From: Methylobacterium organophilum | GTDB lineage: Bacteria; Pseudomonadota; Alphaproteobacteria; Rhizobiales; Beijerinckiaceae | Assembly: GCF_022179465.1 (NCBI RefSeq) | Contig: NZ_BPQV01000002.1 | Location: 434,001 to 498,000, forward strand | Direction: 5' to 3' | Length of the DNA: 64,000 nucleotides | Shown: positions 41,097-49,702 of the stretch, in pieces | How the letters are laid out: each line of letters begins with the position of its first letter | How positions within the stretch are numbered: position 1 is the first letter of the stretch | Position numbers and translations under genes: made by a program | The notes under the pieces: generated by a model | The model's input: the letters and a program-made list of their open reading frames with translations, nothing else | Database searches by the model: none | Told to the model about the DNA's origin: nothing

Positions 41097-41573
41097 ATGC
41101 CGATTTCTCCTTCGCGCCAGAACCCTGCACCCGACGCGCAACTGATGCGGGTCTGGTTCCGCTTCCTCCGTCTCAACCGACGCGTCACCGTCGCGGTCGC
41201 AGGGGAGTTGCGCGAAGTGGGATTATCGATCCCCCAGTTCGACGTGCTCTCGACTCTCACCGAGCAGCAGGGCCTCACCCAACAGGATCTCGCCGCGCGT
41301 CTCTACGTCACGAAGGGGAACGTCTCAGGTCTGATCGACAGGCTCGTCGATGCAGGGCTGGTGGAGCGGCATCCAATCCCGGGCGACCGGCGCTCCCATG
41401 CCCTCCATCTCACCGCCCATGGCGCCGATCTCGCCCGGCGCGGCATGGCCGTGCAAGAGGGTTACGTGCGCCGCACCTTCGGACGCCTTCCGCCCGAAGC
41501 CATCGCCGAGTTCGAGCGGCTGATCCTCCTCTGGCGCGGCTATGCGCGGGAGGATGCCGAGACCCAGGCATAA
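41097..41573 (+). CDS. MarR-family transcriptional regulator
   Basis: A protein of 158 residues with a winged helix at about 45-115: LREVGLSIPQFDVLSTLTEQQGLTQQDLAARLYVTKGNVSGLIDRLVDAGLVERHPIPGDRRSHALHLTAHG. The wing DRRSHALHLT is the MarR hallmark. It is a dimeric repressor responding to an unknown ligand. ATG 41097 is used; GTG 41094 immediately before is also possible. It may control itself and the divergent DUF1499 gene. Confidence 0.88.
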   Translation: MPISPSRQNPAPDAQLMRVWFRFLRLNRRVTVAVAGELREVGLSIPQFDVLSTLTEQQGLTQQDLAARLYVTKGNVSGLIDRLVDAGLVERHPIPGDRRSHALHLTAHGADLARRGMAVQEGYVRRTFGRLPPEAIAEFERLILLWRGYAREDAETQA

Positions 41574-41659
41574 CGGAGCAGGCGCCCCCGCCCTGGGAGC
41601 GCCCGCCCGGAACCGTCAAGGTCAAAACCTTTCCGGCGACGAGCCCCGGAACGGGAGGC

Positions 41660-41848
41660 TCAGGCGTCGCCGGCACGGCCGGTCGACTGGCCACCCTTGC
41701 GCCCGGCCGTCGAGGCGAGTTCGCGATCCTGCGAGAAAGAGCGCTTCTCGGCCGGCACGGAGCGACCGCCCTTGCTCGCGATTTCGCGTTGCCTTTCAAT
41801 ATTCATCGAGGCGAAACCTCGCTTGGAGGTTGAATTCCCAGTTGCCAT
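41660..41848 (-). CDS. KGG-motif stress protein
   Basis: A protein of 62 residues from ATG 41848 with a perfect AGGAGG 5 nt upstream. It carries the repeated KGG motif: MNIERQREIASKGGRSVPAEKRSFSQDRELASTAGRKGGQ. KGG repeats are found in GsiB-type, hydrophilic, desiccation- and general-stress proteins. An EcfG-type promoter is 34 bp upstream, in keeping with stress induction. Confidence 0.88.
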   Translation of the reverse strand: MATGNSTSKRGFASMNIERQREIASKGGRSVPAEKRSFSQDRELASTAGRKGGQSTGRAGDA

Positions 41849-41882
41849 CTGCGCCTCCTCGGCTTTTTCTCACACCGGTGAC

Positions 41883-41907
41883 AACCTTCAGCAATATCGA
41901 TGGTTCC
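41883..41907 (-). promoter_or_regulatory. EcfG-type promoter of the KGG gene
   Basis: On the minus strand GGAAC, 16 bases, GGTT. The -35 is perfect; the -10 has G for the weakly conserved first C. It is 34 bp upstream of ATG 41848. Confidence 0.65.
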
Positions 41908-42011
41908 TTGGCCGTAACGGGCGGCCTCCCGAACTCCCGGCAGCGGCGGAGCGTTGACGGGTCTGGATAGGGGCGCTTGCGCGGCCAAAATCGCCAACCC
42001 GGGATGCTCAC

Positions 42012-42194
42012 ATGACCAACCGCTCGATGGTGAAGCCGTCGGCCACCGTAAAGGCCAACACGACGCCATTGCCCCCGATGCCTGCGCCGGAGGACAGCAC
42101 CACGCCGACGACGACCCACGAACCGACCGATTCTCCGCAGCCGAATGCCAGCGCGGCGCACACGCCGGGCGATAAGCCACGACCGAAGGTCTGA
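42012..42194 (+). CDS. possible small Thr/Pro-rich protein
   Basis: A frame of 60 residues: MTNRSMVKPSATVKANTTPL followed by a Pro/Thr/Ser-rich low-complexity tail. No good ribosome site. A degenerate EcfG-like sequence CGAAC-N17-CGTT (41930-41955) precedes it. If real, it would be a hydrophilic stress protein divergent from the KGG gene; it may be chance. If not real, 41849-42230 holds only the KGG promoter. Confidence 0.35.
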   Translation: MTNRSMVKPSATVKANTTPLPPMPAPEDSTTPTTTHEPTDSPQPNASAAHTPGDKPRPKV

Positions 42195-42230
42195 TGTCCT
42201 GTCCGGTGGAACGCTCCGCCGCCTCCTACC

Positions 42231-43298
42231 TCAGATCCAGCCCTGCAGCTCCTTGCGCACGATGTGTTCGATCACACGCATGCCGAGGTCCGTGTCATTG
42301 AGACAGGGGATATAGGCGAAGCGTTCGCCGCCATTCTCCTCGAAATAGTGGCGGTTCTCGCCGTCGAGCTCTTCGAGGGTCTCGAGGCAATCGGCGGAGA
42401 ACCCCGGCGCGACGATCGCCATGCGCTTCACGCCGGATTTGGCGAGCGCCTGCACCGTCTCATCCGTATAGGGTTTCAGCCATTCCTCGTTGCCAAAACG
42501 GGACTGGAAGGTGACCTGCATCTTCTCCGGGCTGAAGCCGAGCGCTTCCCGGATCAGGCGCCCGGTCTTGCGGCACTGGCAGTGATAGGGATCACCCTTG
42601 AGCAGGTAGCTCTTCGGCACGCCGTGGAACGAGGTGAGGATCACCTCCGGCTCGAAATCGAGCTTGGCCAAACCGTCGCGAATCGAGTCGGCCATGGCCC
42701 GGATGTAGACGGGATCGTCGTGATAGGGGGGCGAGACGCGGACGGTGGGCTGCCAGCGCATCTGCATCAGCGCCTTGAAGGCCTGATCGCAGGCAGTCGC
42801 CGACGTCGCCGCGGCATATTGCGGATAGAGCGGCACCAGCAGGATGCGGTCACAGCCCTGGTCGAGCAGGGCCTGGATACGGAGCGAAACCTCGGGCTTG
42901 CCGTAGCGCATCGCCCAGTCGACCACGACCGCATCGCCCATCGCCGCCTGCAGCTTGTCGCGCTGACCGCGAGTGATGGTCTTGAGCGGGCCCTCGTCGA
43001 GCTCGTTGTTCCAGATGCTGGCATAATCGCGGCCCTTCGGCCCCGGGCGCTTGCTGAGAATGACGAGGTTGAGGAGCGGCCACCAGATCAGCCGCGGCAC
43101 CTCGATGACCCGGCGGTCGGACAGGAACTCCTTGAGATAGCGCCGCATCGGCCAGTAGGTCGTGCCCTCGGGCGTACCGAGATTCATCAGCAGCACCCCG
43201 ACGCGGCCGCTGCGCACGACCGGATGGTCGGAGGGGAGGGGGCTAGCCGCCACCGGACGGGCGGTTTTCAGCACGTCGAGTTCCACACGTTCGTTCAT
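42231..43298 (-). CDS. hemH: ferrochelatase
   Basis: A protein of 355 residues that inserts Fe2+ into protoporphyrin IX, the last step of haem synthesis. Motifs: VGVLLMNLGTPEGTTYWPMRRYLKEFLSDRRVIEVP, metal/porphyrin-binding His in ILTSFHGVPKSYLLKGDPYHCQC, and Glu in PGFSADCLETLEEL. Cys residues (HCQCRKTG, DCLETLEE) are present as in other bacterial ferrochelatases. ATG 43298 has GGAAG 5 nt upstream; ATG 43352 would add 18 residues without a ribosome site. It stands away from hemE and rho, its frequent partners in other Alphaproteobacteria. Confidence 0.94.
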   Translation of the reverse strand: MNERVELDVLKTARPVAASPLPSDHPVVRSGRVGVLLMNLGTPEGTTYWPMRRYLKEFLSDRRVIEVPRLIWWPLLNLVILSKRPGPKGRDYASIWNNELDEGPLKTITRGQRDKLQAAMGDAVVVDWAMRYGKPEVSLRIQALLDQGCDRILLVPLYPQYAAATSATACDQAFKALMQMRWQPTVRVSPPYHDDPVYIRAMADSIRDGLAKLDFEPEVILTSFHGVPKSYLLKGDPYHCQCRKTGRLIREALGFSPEKMQVTFQSRFGNEEWLKPYTDETVQALAKSGVKRMAIVAPGFSADCLETLEELDGENRHYFEENGGERFAYIPCLNDTDLGMRVIEHIVRKELQGWI

Positions 43299-43435
43299 CG
43301 GGCTTCCGGTCGGGGCTTCGGCACCCGCGCCAGGATCGGTCGCAGCGCTCATGGGGCAGCGGTCCGGTTGTGCGCGGGCTGAGTTCGATCTAGAGGACGC
43401 GGCTTGCCAGCGAAGATCCCGAAGGTCAGCGCGAC

Positions 43436-44389
43436 ATGCCGTCTCCCCGGTATTTCCTGAAGCACTTCGTGCCATTCACGGGGTACCCCTACACGGGCTC
43501 GCCCACGGCCTGCAATCTATGCGGCTCGCCGCATTCGGTCACCGTCGCCGAGACCGATCGCCGGCTGAAAGTGCTCAAATCGGTCGCCTGCACCGATTGC
43601 GGACTGATCCGCACCGATCCGATGCCGACCCCGGACGAGCTGTCGGAGTATTATGCGACCGCCTACCGGGCCGATTACCAGCTCGCCTTCGCCGGCGGCC
43701 CGCCGCGCCATCACCTCAACCGCTCGGCCCGGGAGGCAGCGTTCCGCGCGGACCTGCTGGCGCCCAAGCTCGTGCCGGGGGCTCGCCTGCTCGATTTCGG
43801 CTCGGGCTCCGGCGAATTCCTGGCTGCGGCCCGCAGTCGCGGGGTCGAGGCGATCGGCGTCGAACCGGGTCGCGACTACGCGAATTTCGCGCGCGCGCAG
43901 CACGGCGTCGAGGTGCTGGACGATGCGGGGGAAGGCCGCTTCCCCGATGGGCATTTCGACGTGATCTCCTCGCATCACGTCTTCGAGCACCTGCGCAACC
44001 CGGCGGACGTGATGGAACGCCTCGCCCGCTGGCTGAAGCCCGACGGCATCATCTATGCGGCGGTGCCCAACATGGCCGCCACCGGCAAACCGCCGCATGA
44101 GCGGTTCCATTTCGCCCATGTGCACGGTTTCGTGCGCGAGACCTTCGACCTGATGGCGCGCCGCGCCGGTCTGGTGCCGCATACGGACTATCAGCGGGAG
44201 GACACCACGGTCGTCTACCGCAAGACCGATGCGCCGCCGGTGCGCCTGACCAATCCGGGTCTCGCGGACAGGCTCGTTTCCGAGCTTCGCCCGATGAATC
44301 CCGGCATCTATCTCGCCTCCGGTGCCTGGATCTGGCCAGCCCTGCGGCGGAACGCCAAGGCCGTGCGCGACGGTCTGGCACGGCGCTAG
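43436..44389 (+). CDS. class I SAM-dependent methyltransferase with N-terminal zinc ribbon
   Basis: A protein of 317 residues. An N-terminal Cys-pair module (CNLCGS ... CTDCGLIRTDP, about 26-62) looks like a treble-clef or rubredoxin-type zinc site. It is followed by a Rossmann methyltransferase with motif I LLDFGSGSGEFLAAARSRG and motif IV-like SSHHVFEHLRNPADVMERLARWLKPDG. This arrangement is common in methyltransferases of surface-sugar or natural-product pathways. Substrate unknown. It is 51 bp upstream of the 5'-nucleotidase, on the same strand. Confidence 0.85.
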   Translation: MPSPRYFLKHFVPFTGYPYTGSPTACNLCGSPHSVTVAETDRRLKVLKSVACTDCGLIRTDPMPTPDELSEYYATAYRADYQLAFAGGPPRHHLNRSAREAAFRADLLAPKLVPGARLLDFGSGSGEFLAAARSRGVEAIGVEPGRDYANFARAQHGVEVLDDAGEGRFPDGHFDVISSHHVFEHLRNPADVMERLARWLKPDGIIYAAVPNMAATGKPPHERFHFAHVHGFVRETFDLMARRAGLVPHTDYQREDTTVVYRKTDAPPVRLTNPGLADRLVSELRPMNPGIYLASGAWIWPALRRNAKAVRDGLARR

Positions 44390-44440
44390 GCAGGGCGCCT
44401 GCGTCGTCAGCCCGTCACGGAAGGCGGCGAGAGCACCAGC

Positions 44441-45952
44441 ATGGCCTCGTCCCTCAACCGCCGCGACCTCATCGGTGCCGGTCTCGCCTCGGGCCTCGCC
44501 GTGCAGAGCGGCCCGGCCCAGGCTCAGGAGAGTGCGCGGCCAACCTTCAGCCTGCTCCTCGTCAACGACATCTACCTGATGAGCGCGGTCGAGGGCCGTG
44601 GCGGCTTCGCTCGGCTCAACGCCGTGGTGAAGGCTGAACGGGCCCGCGGCGTGCCCATACTCTACTGCCACGCGGGCGATTGCCTTTCGCCCTCGTTGAT
44701 GTCGGGCTTCGACAAGGGCGCGCACATCGTCGCTCTCCACAACCTCGCGCCGCCGGACGTGTTCGTGCCGGGCAATCATGAATTCGATTTCGGGCCGAAG
44801 AACTTTTCCGAGCGCATGGCGCAGGCGCGGTTCCCCTGGTTCGCCGCGAACCTGCGCGATGCGGAGGGCCAGAAGCTCCCCGGCGGCCGCGACCGAACCC
44901 TGTTCGAACTCGGCGGCGTGAAGGTCGGCCTCGTCGGCATTGCCCTGCAATCGACACCGCAGAAGTCGCAATCGGGCGACCTGCGCTTCGGCCCCGAAAT
45001 CGAGACGCTGGCGCGGGAGGCGGCGGCCGTCCGCGCCGAGGGTGCCGAGATCGTGGTCGGCGTCTGCCATACGGCGCGACCGGTGGACGATGCGATCCTG
45101 CGCGGGCGCGTGGTCGACATCCTGCTCTCGGGCCACGACCACGATCTTTACCTGCACGATGACGGGCAGGGGATCGTGGTCGAATCGAGCCACGATGCCC
45201 TCTTTGTCACCGCGGTCGATGTCACGGTGACGCGTGACGGCAAGGGCAAGCTGTCCTGGCGCGCGGGCTTCCGCATCCACGACACCGCGCAGACCGTCCC
45301 CGACCCAGAGACGGAAGCACTGGTACGCCGCTACGAGGGCGAGCTCTCGAAGGAGCTCGACGTGCCGATTGCGATGACGGCGGTCCCCCTCGACAGCCGG
45401 GTGGCGACGGTGCGCGCCAGGGAATCGAGTTTTGCTGACCTCGTCGCCGACGCGGTGCGCGCTCGGACCGGGGCCGAGATCGGCCTGATGAACGGCGGCG
45501 GTATCCGCGGTGATCGGCTCTATCCGTCCGGCACGGTGCTGACCCGCCGGGATGTGCTGACCGAACTGCCCTTCGGCAACACCACGGTGCTGGTCGAGAT
45601 CACCGGCAACGTGCTGCGGGCCGCGATCGAGCACGGCTATGCCGATCTCGGTCGAACCTCGGGCCGCTTCCTCCAGATCTCCGGCCTCCAGGTCACTCTC
45701 GACCCGACCTCGCCACCGGGCAATCGACTCGTCTCGGCCCTCGTCGGCGGCGTGCCGCTGCAGGACGAGAAGCGCTACCGGGTCGCCGCCAATAACTTCA
45801 TGCTGGATGGCGGCAACGGCTACGGCATGCTGGCCGAGGGTCGGGTGCTGATCGGCCCCACCGACGGCACGCTTCTCGCCGATGCGGTGATGACCTATCT
45901 GCGCGAGCGCTCGCCCGTCACGGTCGAGGAAGGACGGATTCTTCTACGCTGA
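44441..45952 (+). CDS. periplasmic 5'-nucleotidase / UshA-type metallophosphatase
   Basis: A protein of 503 residues with a twin-arginine-like signal (NRRDLIGAGLASGLAVQSGPAQAQ). The N-terminal calcineurin-type domain has LLVNDIYLMSA, CHAGDCLSPS, VPGNHEFDFG and SGHDHDLYLHDDG. The first motif has NDIY in place of the usual NDxH, which removes one expected metal-ligand His and is worth noting. The C-terminal 5'-nucleotidase domain (about 310-480) has LNGGGIRGD and FGNTTVLVEITGN. It should hydrolyse nucleotides outside the cytoplasm. Its TGA overlaps the ATG of ung. Confidence 0.87.
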   Translation: MASSLNRRDLIGAGLASGLAVQSGPAQAQESARPTFSLLLVNDIYLMSAVEGRGGFARLNAVVKAERARGVPILYCHAGDCLSPSLMSGFDKGAHIVALHNLAPPDVFVPGNHEFDFGPKNFSERMAQARFPWFAANLRDAEGQKLPGGRDRTLFELGGVKVGLVGIALQSTPQKSQSGDLRFGPEIETLAREAAAVRAEGAEIVVGVCHTARPVDDAILRGRVVDILLSGHDHDLYLHDDGQGIVVESSHDALFVTAVDVTVTRDGKGKLSWRAGFRIHDTAQTVPDPETEALVRRYEGELSKELDVPIAMTAVPLDSRVATVRARESSFADLVADAVRARTGAEIGLMNGGGIRGDRLYPSGTVLTRRDVLTELPFGNTTVLVEITGNVLRAAIEHGYADLGRTSGRFLQISGLQVTLDPTSPPGNRLVSALVGGVPLQDEKRYRVAANNFMLDGGNGYGMLAEGRVLIGPTDGTLLADAVMTYLRERSPVTVEEGRILLR

Positions 45953-46665
45953 TGCCTGCTCCGGTCGCCGCTGCCCTTTCCGCCTTCCGGGCTACCGGCT
46001 CACCCTGGCTGGCGCTCCCCTTCTTCCGCGACGGCTCAGCGGAAGCGGTGGCGCGGAAGGTCGACGACCGGGTCGCGACGGGGGCGCAGGTTCTACCGGC
46101 CCCTGAGAACATCTTCCGCGCGCTCACCCTCACGCCCCTCGACCAGGTGAAGGTGGTGATCCTGGGCCAGGATCCTTATCCGACGCCAGGAGATGCCAAC
46201 GGGCTCGCCTTCTCCTATGTCGGCCCCCGCCGCCTGCCGGCTTCCCTCAAGGTCATCCTAGCCGAGGTCGATCCGTCCCCGGAGGGCGTGAAGCCTGTTT
46301 TCCGCACCGGTGATCTGACGCCCTGGGCAAAGCAGGGCGTGCTGCTCCTCAACTCCGCGCTCACTGTCGAGAAGGGGGCTGCCGGGGCGCATCTGCGCTA
46401 CGGCTGGGCGCGGCTCGCCGACGAGGCCGTGGCCGCTGTCTCGGCCCGCCCGGGACGAACGGCCTTCCTGCTCTGGGGGGCGCAGGCGCGGGCTCGCAAG
46501 GTGCTGATCGACACCGGCCGCCACCTCGTGATCGAGAGCGGCCACCCCTCACCCCTCAACCGGGCCCGGGACTTCCCCGGATCGCGTCCTTTCACCAAGG
46601 CCAATGCCTGGCTCGACAAGCAGGGCCTCGACCCGATCGACTGGTCCCTCGAGAAGACCGCCTGA
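45952..46665 (+). CDS. ung: uracil-DNA glycosylase, family 1
   Basis: A protein of 237 residues removing uracil from DNA. The water-activating motif VVILGQDPYPTPGDANGLAFS, NSALTVEKGAAGAH and the Leu-loop HPSPLNR are intact. The ATG at 45952 overlaps the preceding stop codon (TGATG), which indicates translational coupling with the nucleotidase gene. Confidence 0.95.
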   Translation: MPAPVAAALSAFRATGSPWLALPFFRDGSAEAVARKVDDRVATGAQVLPAPENIFRALTLTPLDQVKVVILGQDPYPTPGDANGLAFSYVGPRRLPASLKVILAEVDPSPEGVKPVFRTGDLTPWAKQGVLLLNSALTVEKGAAGAHLRYGWARLADEAVAAVSARPGRTAFLLWGAQARARKVLIDTGRHLVIESGHPSPLNRARDFPGSRPFTKANAWLDKQGLDPIDWSLEKTA

Positions 46666-46757
46666 GGCGAGCTGCCCCCTTGCGGGTTGAGGCCCCTCCT
46701 GTATCCGGAACCGGCTTAAGCGGCTCGTAAGATGCCGCGGCCACGAGGAACCGCCCG

Positions 46758-47207
46758 ATGACCACCCGCCCGCTGCTCGCCACGTTGCTCTGCGCCGGTC
46801 TGTCCCTACCCGCCTTCGCGGAGGAGGCGGCCAAGCCCGACGCGCCGCAGACCCCGGCCCCTTCGGAGCCGCGCCCGATCCGCAACGCGCCGTCGCCCCG
46901 GGCGCTGGAATTCGCCGCCTACATCTTCTCCGCCGCCAATGTGTGCGGCTACCGGATCGGCGTGAAGGACTTCGAGGCGCTGCTCGCCAAGCAGAATGTC
47001 CGGCCCGAGGACGTGAGCCCGCGCGGGCCCTTCGGCGCCCGCGTCCAGGGCATCTTCGCCCTGATGTCGAACCAGATGCGGCTCAACCGCGAGCAGGCCT
47101 GTTTGGCAGTAGCCGGCGAGTATGGCCCCGAGGGCAACATCGCCAAGAACGTTCTGCTGCCCCCCGGCAGCGGCGAGCCGGCGCCCGAAACCAAGCCCGC
47201 ACAGTAA
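46758..47207 (+). CDS. periplasmic hypothetical protein
   Basis: A protein of 149 residues with a clear signal peptide (MTTRPLLATLLCAGLSLPAFA). A Pro-rich linker follows, then a compact domain, SPRALEFAAYIFSAANVCGYRIGVKDFEALLAKQNVRPEDVSPRGPF...RLNREQACLAVAGEYGPEG, with two Cys that could form a disulfide. Not recognised. It is 16 bp upstream of the deacetylase gene, which suggests co-transcription. Confidence 0.68.
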   Translation: MTTRPLLATLLCAGLSLPAFAEEAAKPDAPQTPAPSEPRPIRNAPSPRALEFAAYIFSAANVCGYRIGVKDFEALLAKQNVRPEDVSPRGPFGARVQGIFALMSNQMRLNREQACLAVAGEYGPEGNIAKNVLLPPGSGEPAPETKPAQ

Positions 47208-47223
47208 GCACGAAAGGCCCGCG

Positions 47224-48132
47224 ATGCGTCGCAAGCCGGATCACGGCCGCTATGAGTACAGTGGCCTGCCCGACAGGCCGGTCTATGACTGGCCCGGCGG
47301 CAAGCGCCTCGCCGTCTACATCGCCCTCAACCTCGAGACCTTCGCCTTCGGCGAGGGCCTCGGCGCCGAGCTCGCCCCCGGCGGCCCGCAGCCGGACGTG
47401 CTGAACTATGCGTGGCGCGATTGGGGCAACCGAGTCGGCGCTTATCGCCTACTCGACCTGTTCGACAGCCTGTCCCTGCCCGTCGCCATCCTCGCCAACA
47501 GCGATCTCTACGCGGATTGCCCGGGCCTGATGGAAGCGGTGCGGGTGCGCGGCGCCGCACTCGGCCACGAGATCGTCGGGCACGGCCGCACCAATGCCGA
47601 GCGCCAGGGGGACCGCGACGAGGCGGCCGAGCAGGCGCTGATCACGGAGGCAACCGCGACGATCGCGACGCAGGAGGGCAGGGCGCCCGCGGGCTGGCTC
47701 GGTCCCTGGATCTCCCAGTCCCGGGTCACGCCCGACCTCCTGAAGGAGGCCGGCTACACCTACCTGCTCGACTGGGCCCATGACGACCAGCCAGTCTGGT
47801 TCGCAACGCGCGATGGTGGCCGGATCCTGTCGGTGCCCTATCCCCAGGAATTGAACGACATTCCGGCCATCGTCGCGCGCAAGGAGACGGGCCGCGCCTT
47901 CGCCGAGGCGATCGAAGAGGCCTTCGCGGAGATGCTCATCGCCGCCAAGGCGGCACCTCTCGTCATGGGCATCGCGCTCCATCCCTACATCGTGGGGCAG
48001 CCCCACAGGCTCGGCCCGCTGCGGCGGGCTCTGACGCGAATCGCCGCCCATCGGGACGCGATCTGGATCACGACCCCGGGCGCCATCGCCCACCACGTGG
48101 CAGGACTGCCGGAAGGCACGATTCCGGCGTGA
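47224..48132 (+). CDS. polysaccharide deacetylase / PuuE-type hydrolase
   Basis: A cytoplasmic protein of 302 residues, without signal peptide, with the NodB-homology fold: LAVYIALNLETFAFGEGLG, VAILANSDLYADCPGLMEAV, GHEIVGHGRTNAERQGD and GWLGPWISQSRVTPDLLKEAGYTYLLDW. The sequence style is that of PuuE allantoinases and related amide hydrolases rather than of wall deacetylases. The metal-site pattern (N/S for the usual D, then HGRTN) is altered, so activity is uncertain. ATG 47224 has AAAGG 8 nt upstream. Confidence 0.8.
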   Translation: MRRKPDHGRYEYSGLPDRPVYDWPGGKRLAVYIALNLETFAFGEGLGAELAPGGPQPDVLNYAWRDWGNRVGAYRLLDLFDSLSLPVAILANSDLYADCPGLMEAVRVRGAALGHEIVGHGRTNAERQGDRDEAAEQALITEATATIATQEGRAPAGWLGPWISQSRVTPDLLKEAGYTYLLDWAHDDQPVWFATRDGGRILSVPYPQELNDIPAIVARKETGRAFAEAIEEAFAEMLIAAKAAPLVMGIALHPYIVGQPHRLGPLRRALTRIAAHRDAIWITTPGAIAHHVAGLPEGTIPA

Positions 48133-48220
48133 GGCGCGGCGCTTGCGAGAGAGGCGGGATCCGTCGAAAAGCAGAAGCGTGCCACCTGCCGGCCGGAAGC
48201 GGAACTGACGAAAGATCCGG

Positions 48221-49054
48221 ATGACGACACGCAGCTATTTCCACCTGCATCTCGTCTCGGATTCGACCGGCGAGACGCTGATCAATGTCGGCCGGGCCGC
48301 CGCCGCGCAGTACGAGGGCGTCTCGGCGATCGAGCACGTCTACCCACTGGTGCGCACGGGCACGCAGCTCGCCCGCGTCATCTCGGAGATCCGCGCGGCC
48401 CCGGGCCTCGTACTCTACACCCTGATCGGCCACGAGCTGAGCGAGCAGCTCGAATCCGCCTGCCGGGAGGCGAACTCGCCGACGCTCAACGTGCTGGAGC
48501 CGGTACATTCCCTGCTGCGCTCCTATCTCGGCGCCAGCTCCACGGAGCGGCCGGGCGCCCAGCACATGCTGAACGCGGAGTACTTCAAGCGCATCGACGC
48601 GATGAATTTCACCCTCGCCCATGACGACGGAAACCTGCCCATCGACATCGACGAGGCGGATGTGGTCCTGATCGGCGTCAGCCGCACCTCGAAGACGCCG
48701 ACGTCGATCTACTTGGCGAATCGCGGGCTCAAGACCGCCAACATTCCGCTGGTGCCCTCCATGCCGATCCCGCCGGCCCTGGAGAACGCGCGCAAGCCCC
48801 TCATCGTCGGGCTGATCGCCTCGCCGGAGCGCATCGTACAGATCCGCCAGAACCGGCTCCTCAGCCTCAAGGCGGATGACAGCTCGATGTATGTCGACCG
48901 CGATTCCGTGGCGAGCGAAGTCGCCGCCTCCCGCCGGCTCTGTGCCAAGTACAATTGGCCGACGATCGATGTGACCCGGCGCTCCATCGAGGAAACGGCG
49001 GCGGCGATCCTCGACCTTTATCGCGAGCATCGCCTCAAGTTCATCTCGACCTGA
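48221..49054 (+). CDS. ppsR: pyruvate phosphate dikinase / PEP synthetase regulatory protein
   Basis: A DUF299 bifunctional kinase-phosphorylase of 277 residues: [24 protein letters not shown], the unusual P-loop [20 protein letters not shown] and the C-terminal [19 protein letters not shown]. It switches pyruvate,phosphate dikinase or PEP synthetase by ADP-dependent phosphorylation. It heads the run ppsR-maf-aroE-coaE-dnaQ, which in Caulobacter and Rickettsia is next to the replication origin. Confidence 0.92.
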   Translation: MTTRSYFHLHLVSDSTGETLINVGRAAAAQYEGVSAIEHVYPLVRTGTQLARVISEIRAAPGLVLYTLIGHELSEQLESACREANSPTLNVLEPVHSLLRSYLGASSTERPGAQHMLNAEYFKRIDAMNFTLAHDDGNLPIDIDEADVVLIGVSRTSKTPTSIYLANRGLKTANIPLVPSMPIPPALENARKPLIVGLIASPERIVQIRQNRLLSLKADDSSMYVDRDSVASEVAASRRLCAKYNWPTIDVTRRSIEETAAAILDLYREHRLKFIST

Positions 49055-49067
49055 CCGGAAGCCCATC

Positions 49068-49685
49068 GTGACCGAGCAACCGACCGGCATCGCCCGGGAG
49101 CCGATCATCCTCGCTTCGACGAGTCGCACGCGCCGCGATCTCCTCCTCGGCGCCGGGATCGAAGCCGAGGCGGTCGCGCCGCAGGTCGATGAGCGCGCGA
49201 TCGAACGGGAGGCCGAGGGCCTCCCCCCCGCCGATCTCGCTCTTCGTCTCGCCGAGGCGAAGGCCCGCGCCGGGGCGACCCTGCGGCCCGGCCGCCTCGT
49301 GATCGGGGCCGACCAGGTGCTGGAGGAAGGCGGCCGCGTCTTCCACAAGCCCGCGGATGCGGAGGCCGCTTGCGCCCAGATCGCGGTCCTGCAAGGGCGG
49401 ACCCATCGCCTGCTCTCGGCGGTCGCCGTCGCTCGCGACGGCGCGGTGGAGTCCTTCGTCGAGGAGGCGCGCCTGACCATGCGGTCGCTCCCCGGGGAAG
49501 CCATCGCGCGCTACGTCAGCCTCGCCGGCGAGCGTGCGGTGACGGGAAGCGTCGGCGGCTACCAGCTCGAAGGGCTCGGCGTGCATCTGTTCGCGCGCAT
49601 CGAGGGCGACCACAGCACCATCCTCGGCCTGCCCCTCCTCCCGCTGCTCGCACGCCTGCGGGCCCTGGGCGCACTGGCCTTCTGA
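49068..49685 (+). CDS. maf: Maf-type nucleotide pyrophosphatase
   Basis: A protein of 205 residues starting at GTG. Maf motifs: ILASTSRTRRDLLLGAGI (the SxSxRR motif), VDERAIEREA, VIGADQVLEEGG and GSVGGYQLEGLGVHLFARIEGDHSTILGLPLLPLL. It hydrolyses non-canonical or excess nucleoside triphosphates to monophosphates. It lies 13 bp after ppsR and 17 bp before aroE. Confidence 0.92.
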   Translation: MTEQPTGIAREPIILASTSRTRRDLLLGAGIEAEAVAPQVDERAIEREAEGLPPADLALRLAEAKARAGATLRPGRLVIGADQVLEEGGRVFHKPADAEAACAQIAVLQGRTHRLLSAVAVARDGAVESFVEEARLTMRSLPGEAIARYVSLAGERAVTGSVGGYQLEGLGVHLFARIEGDHSTILGLPLLPLLARLRALGALAF

Positions 49686-49702
49686 ATCTCGAGGACACAG
49701 AC

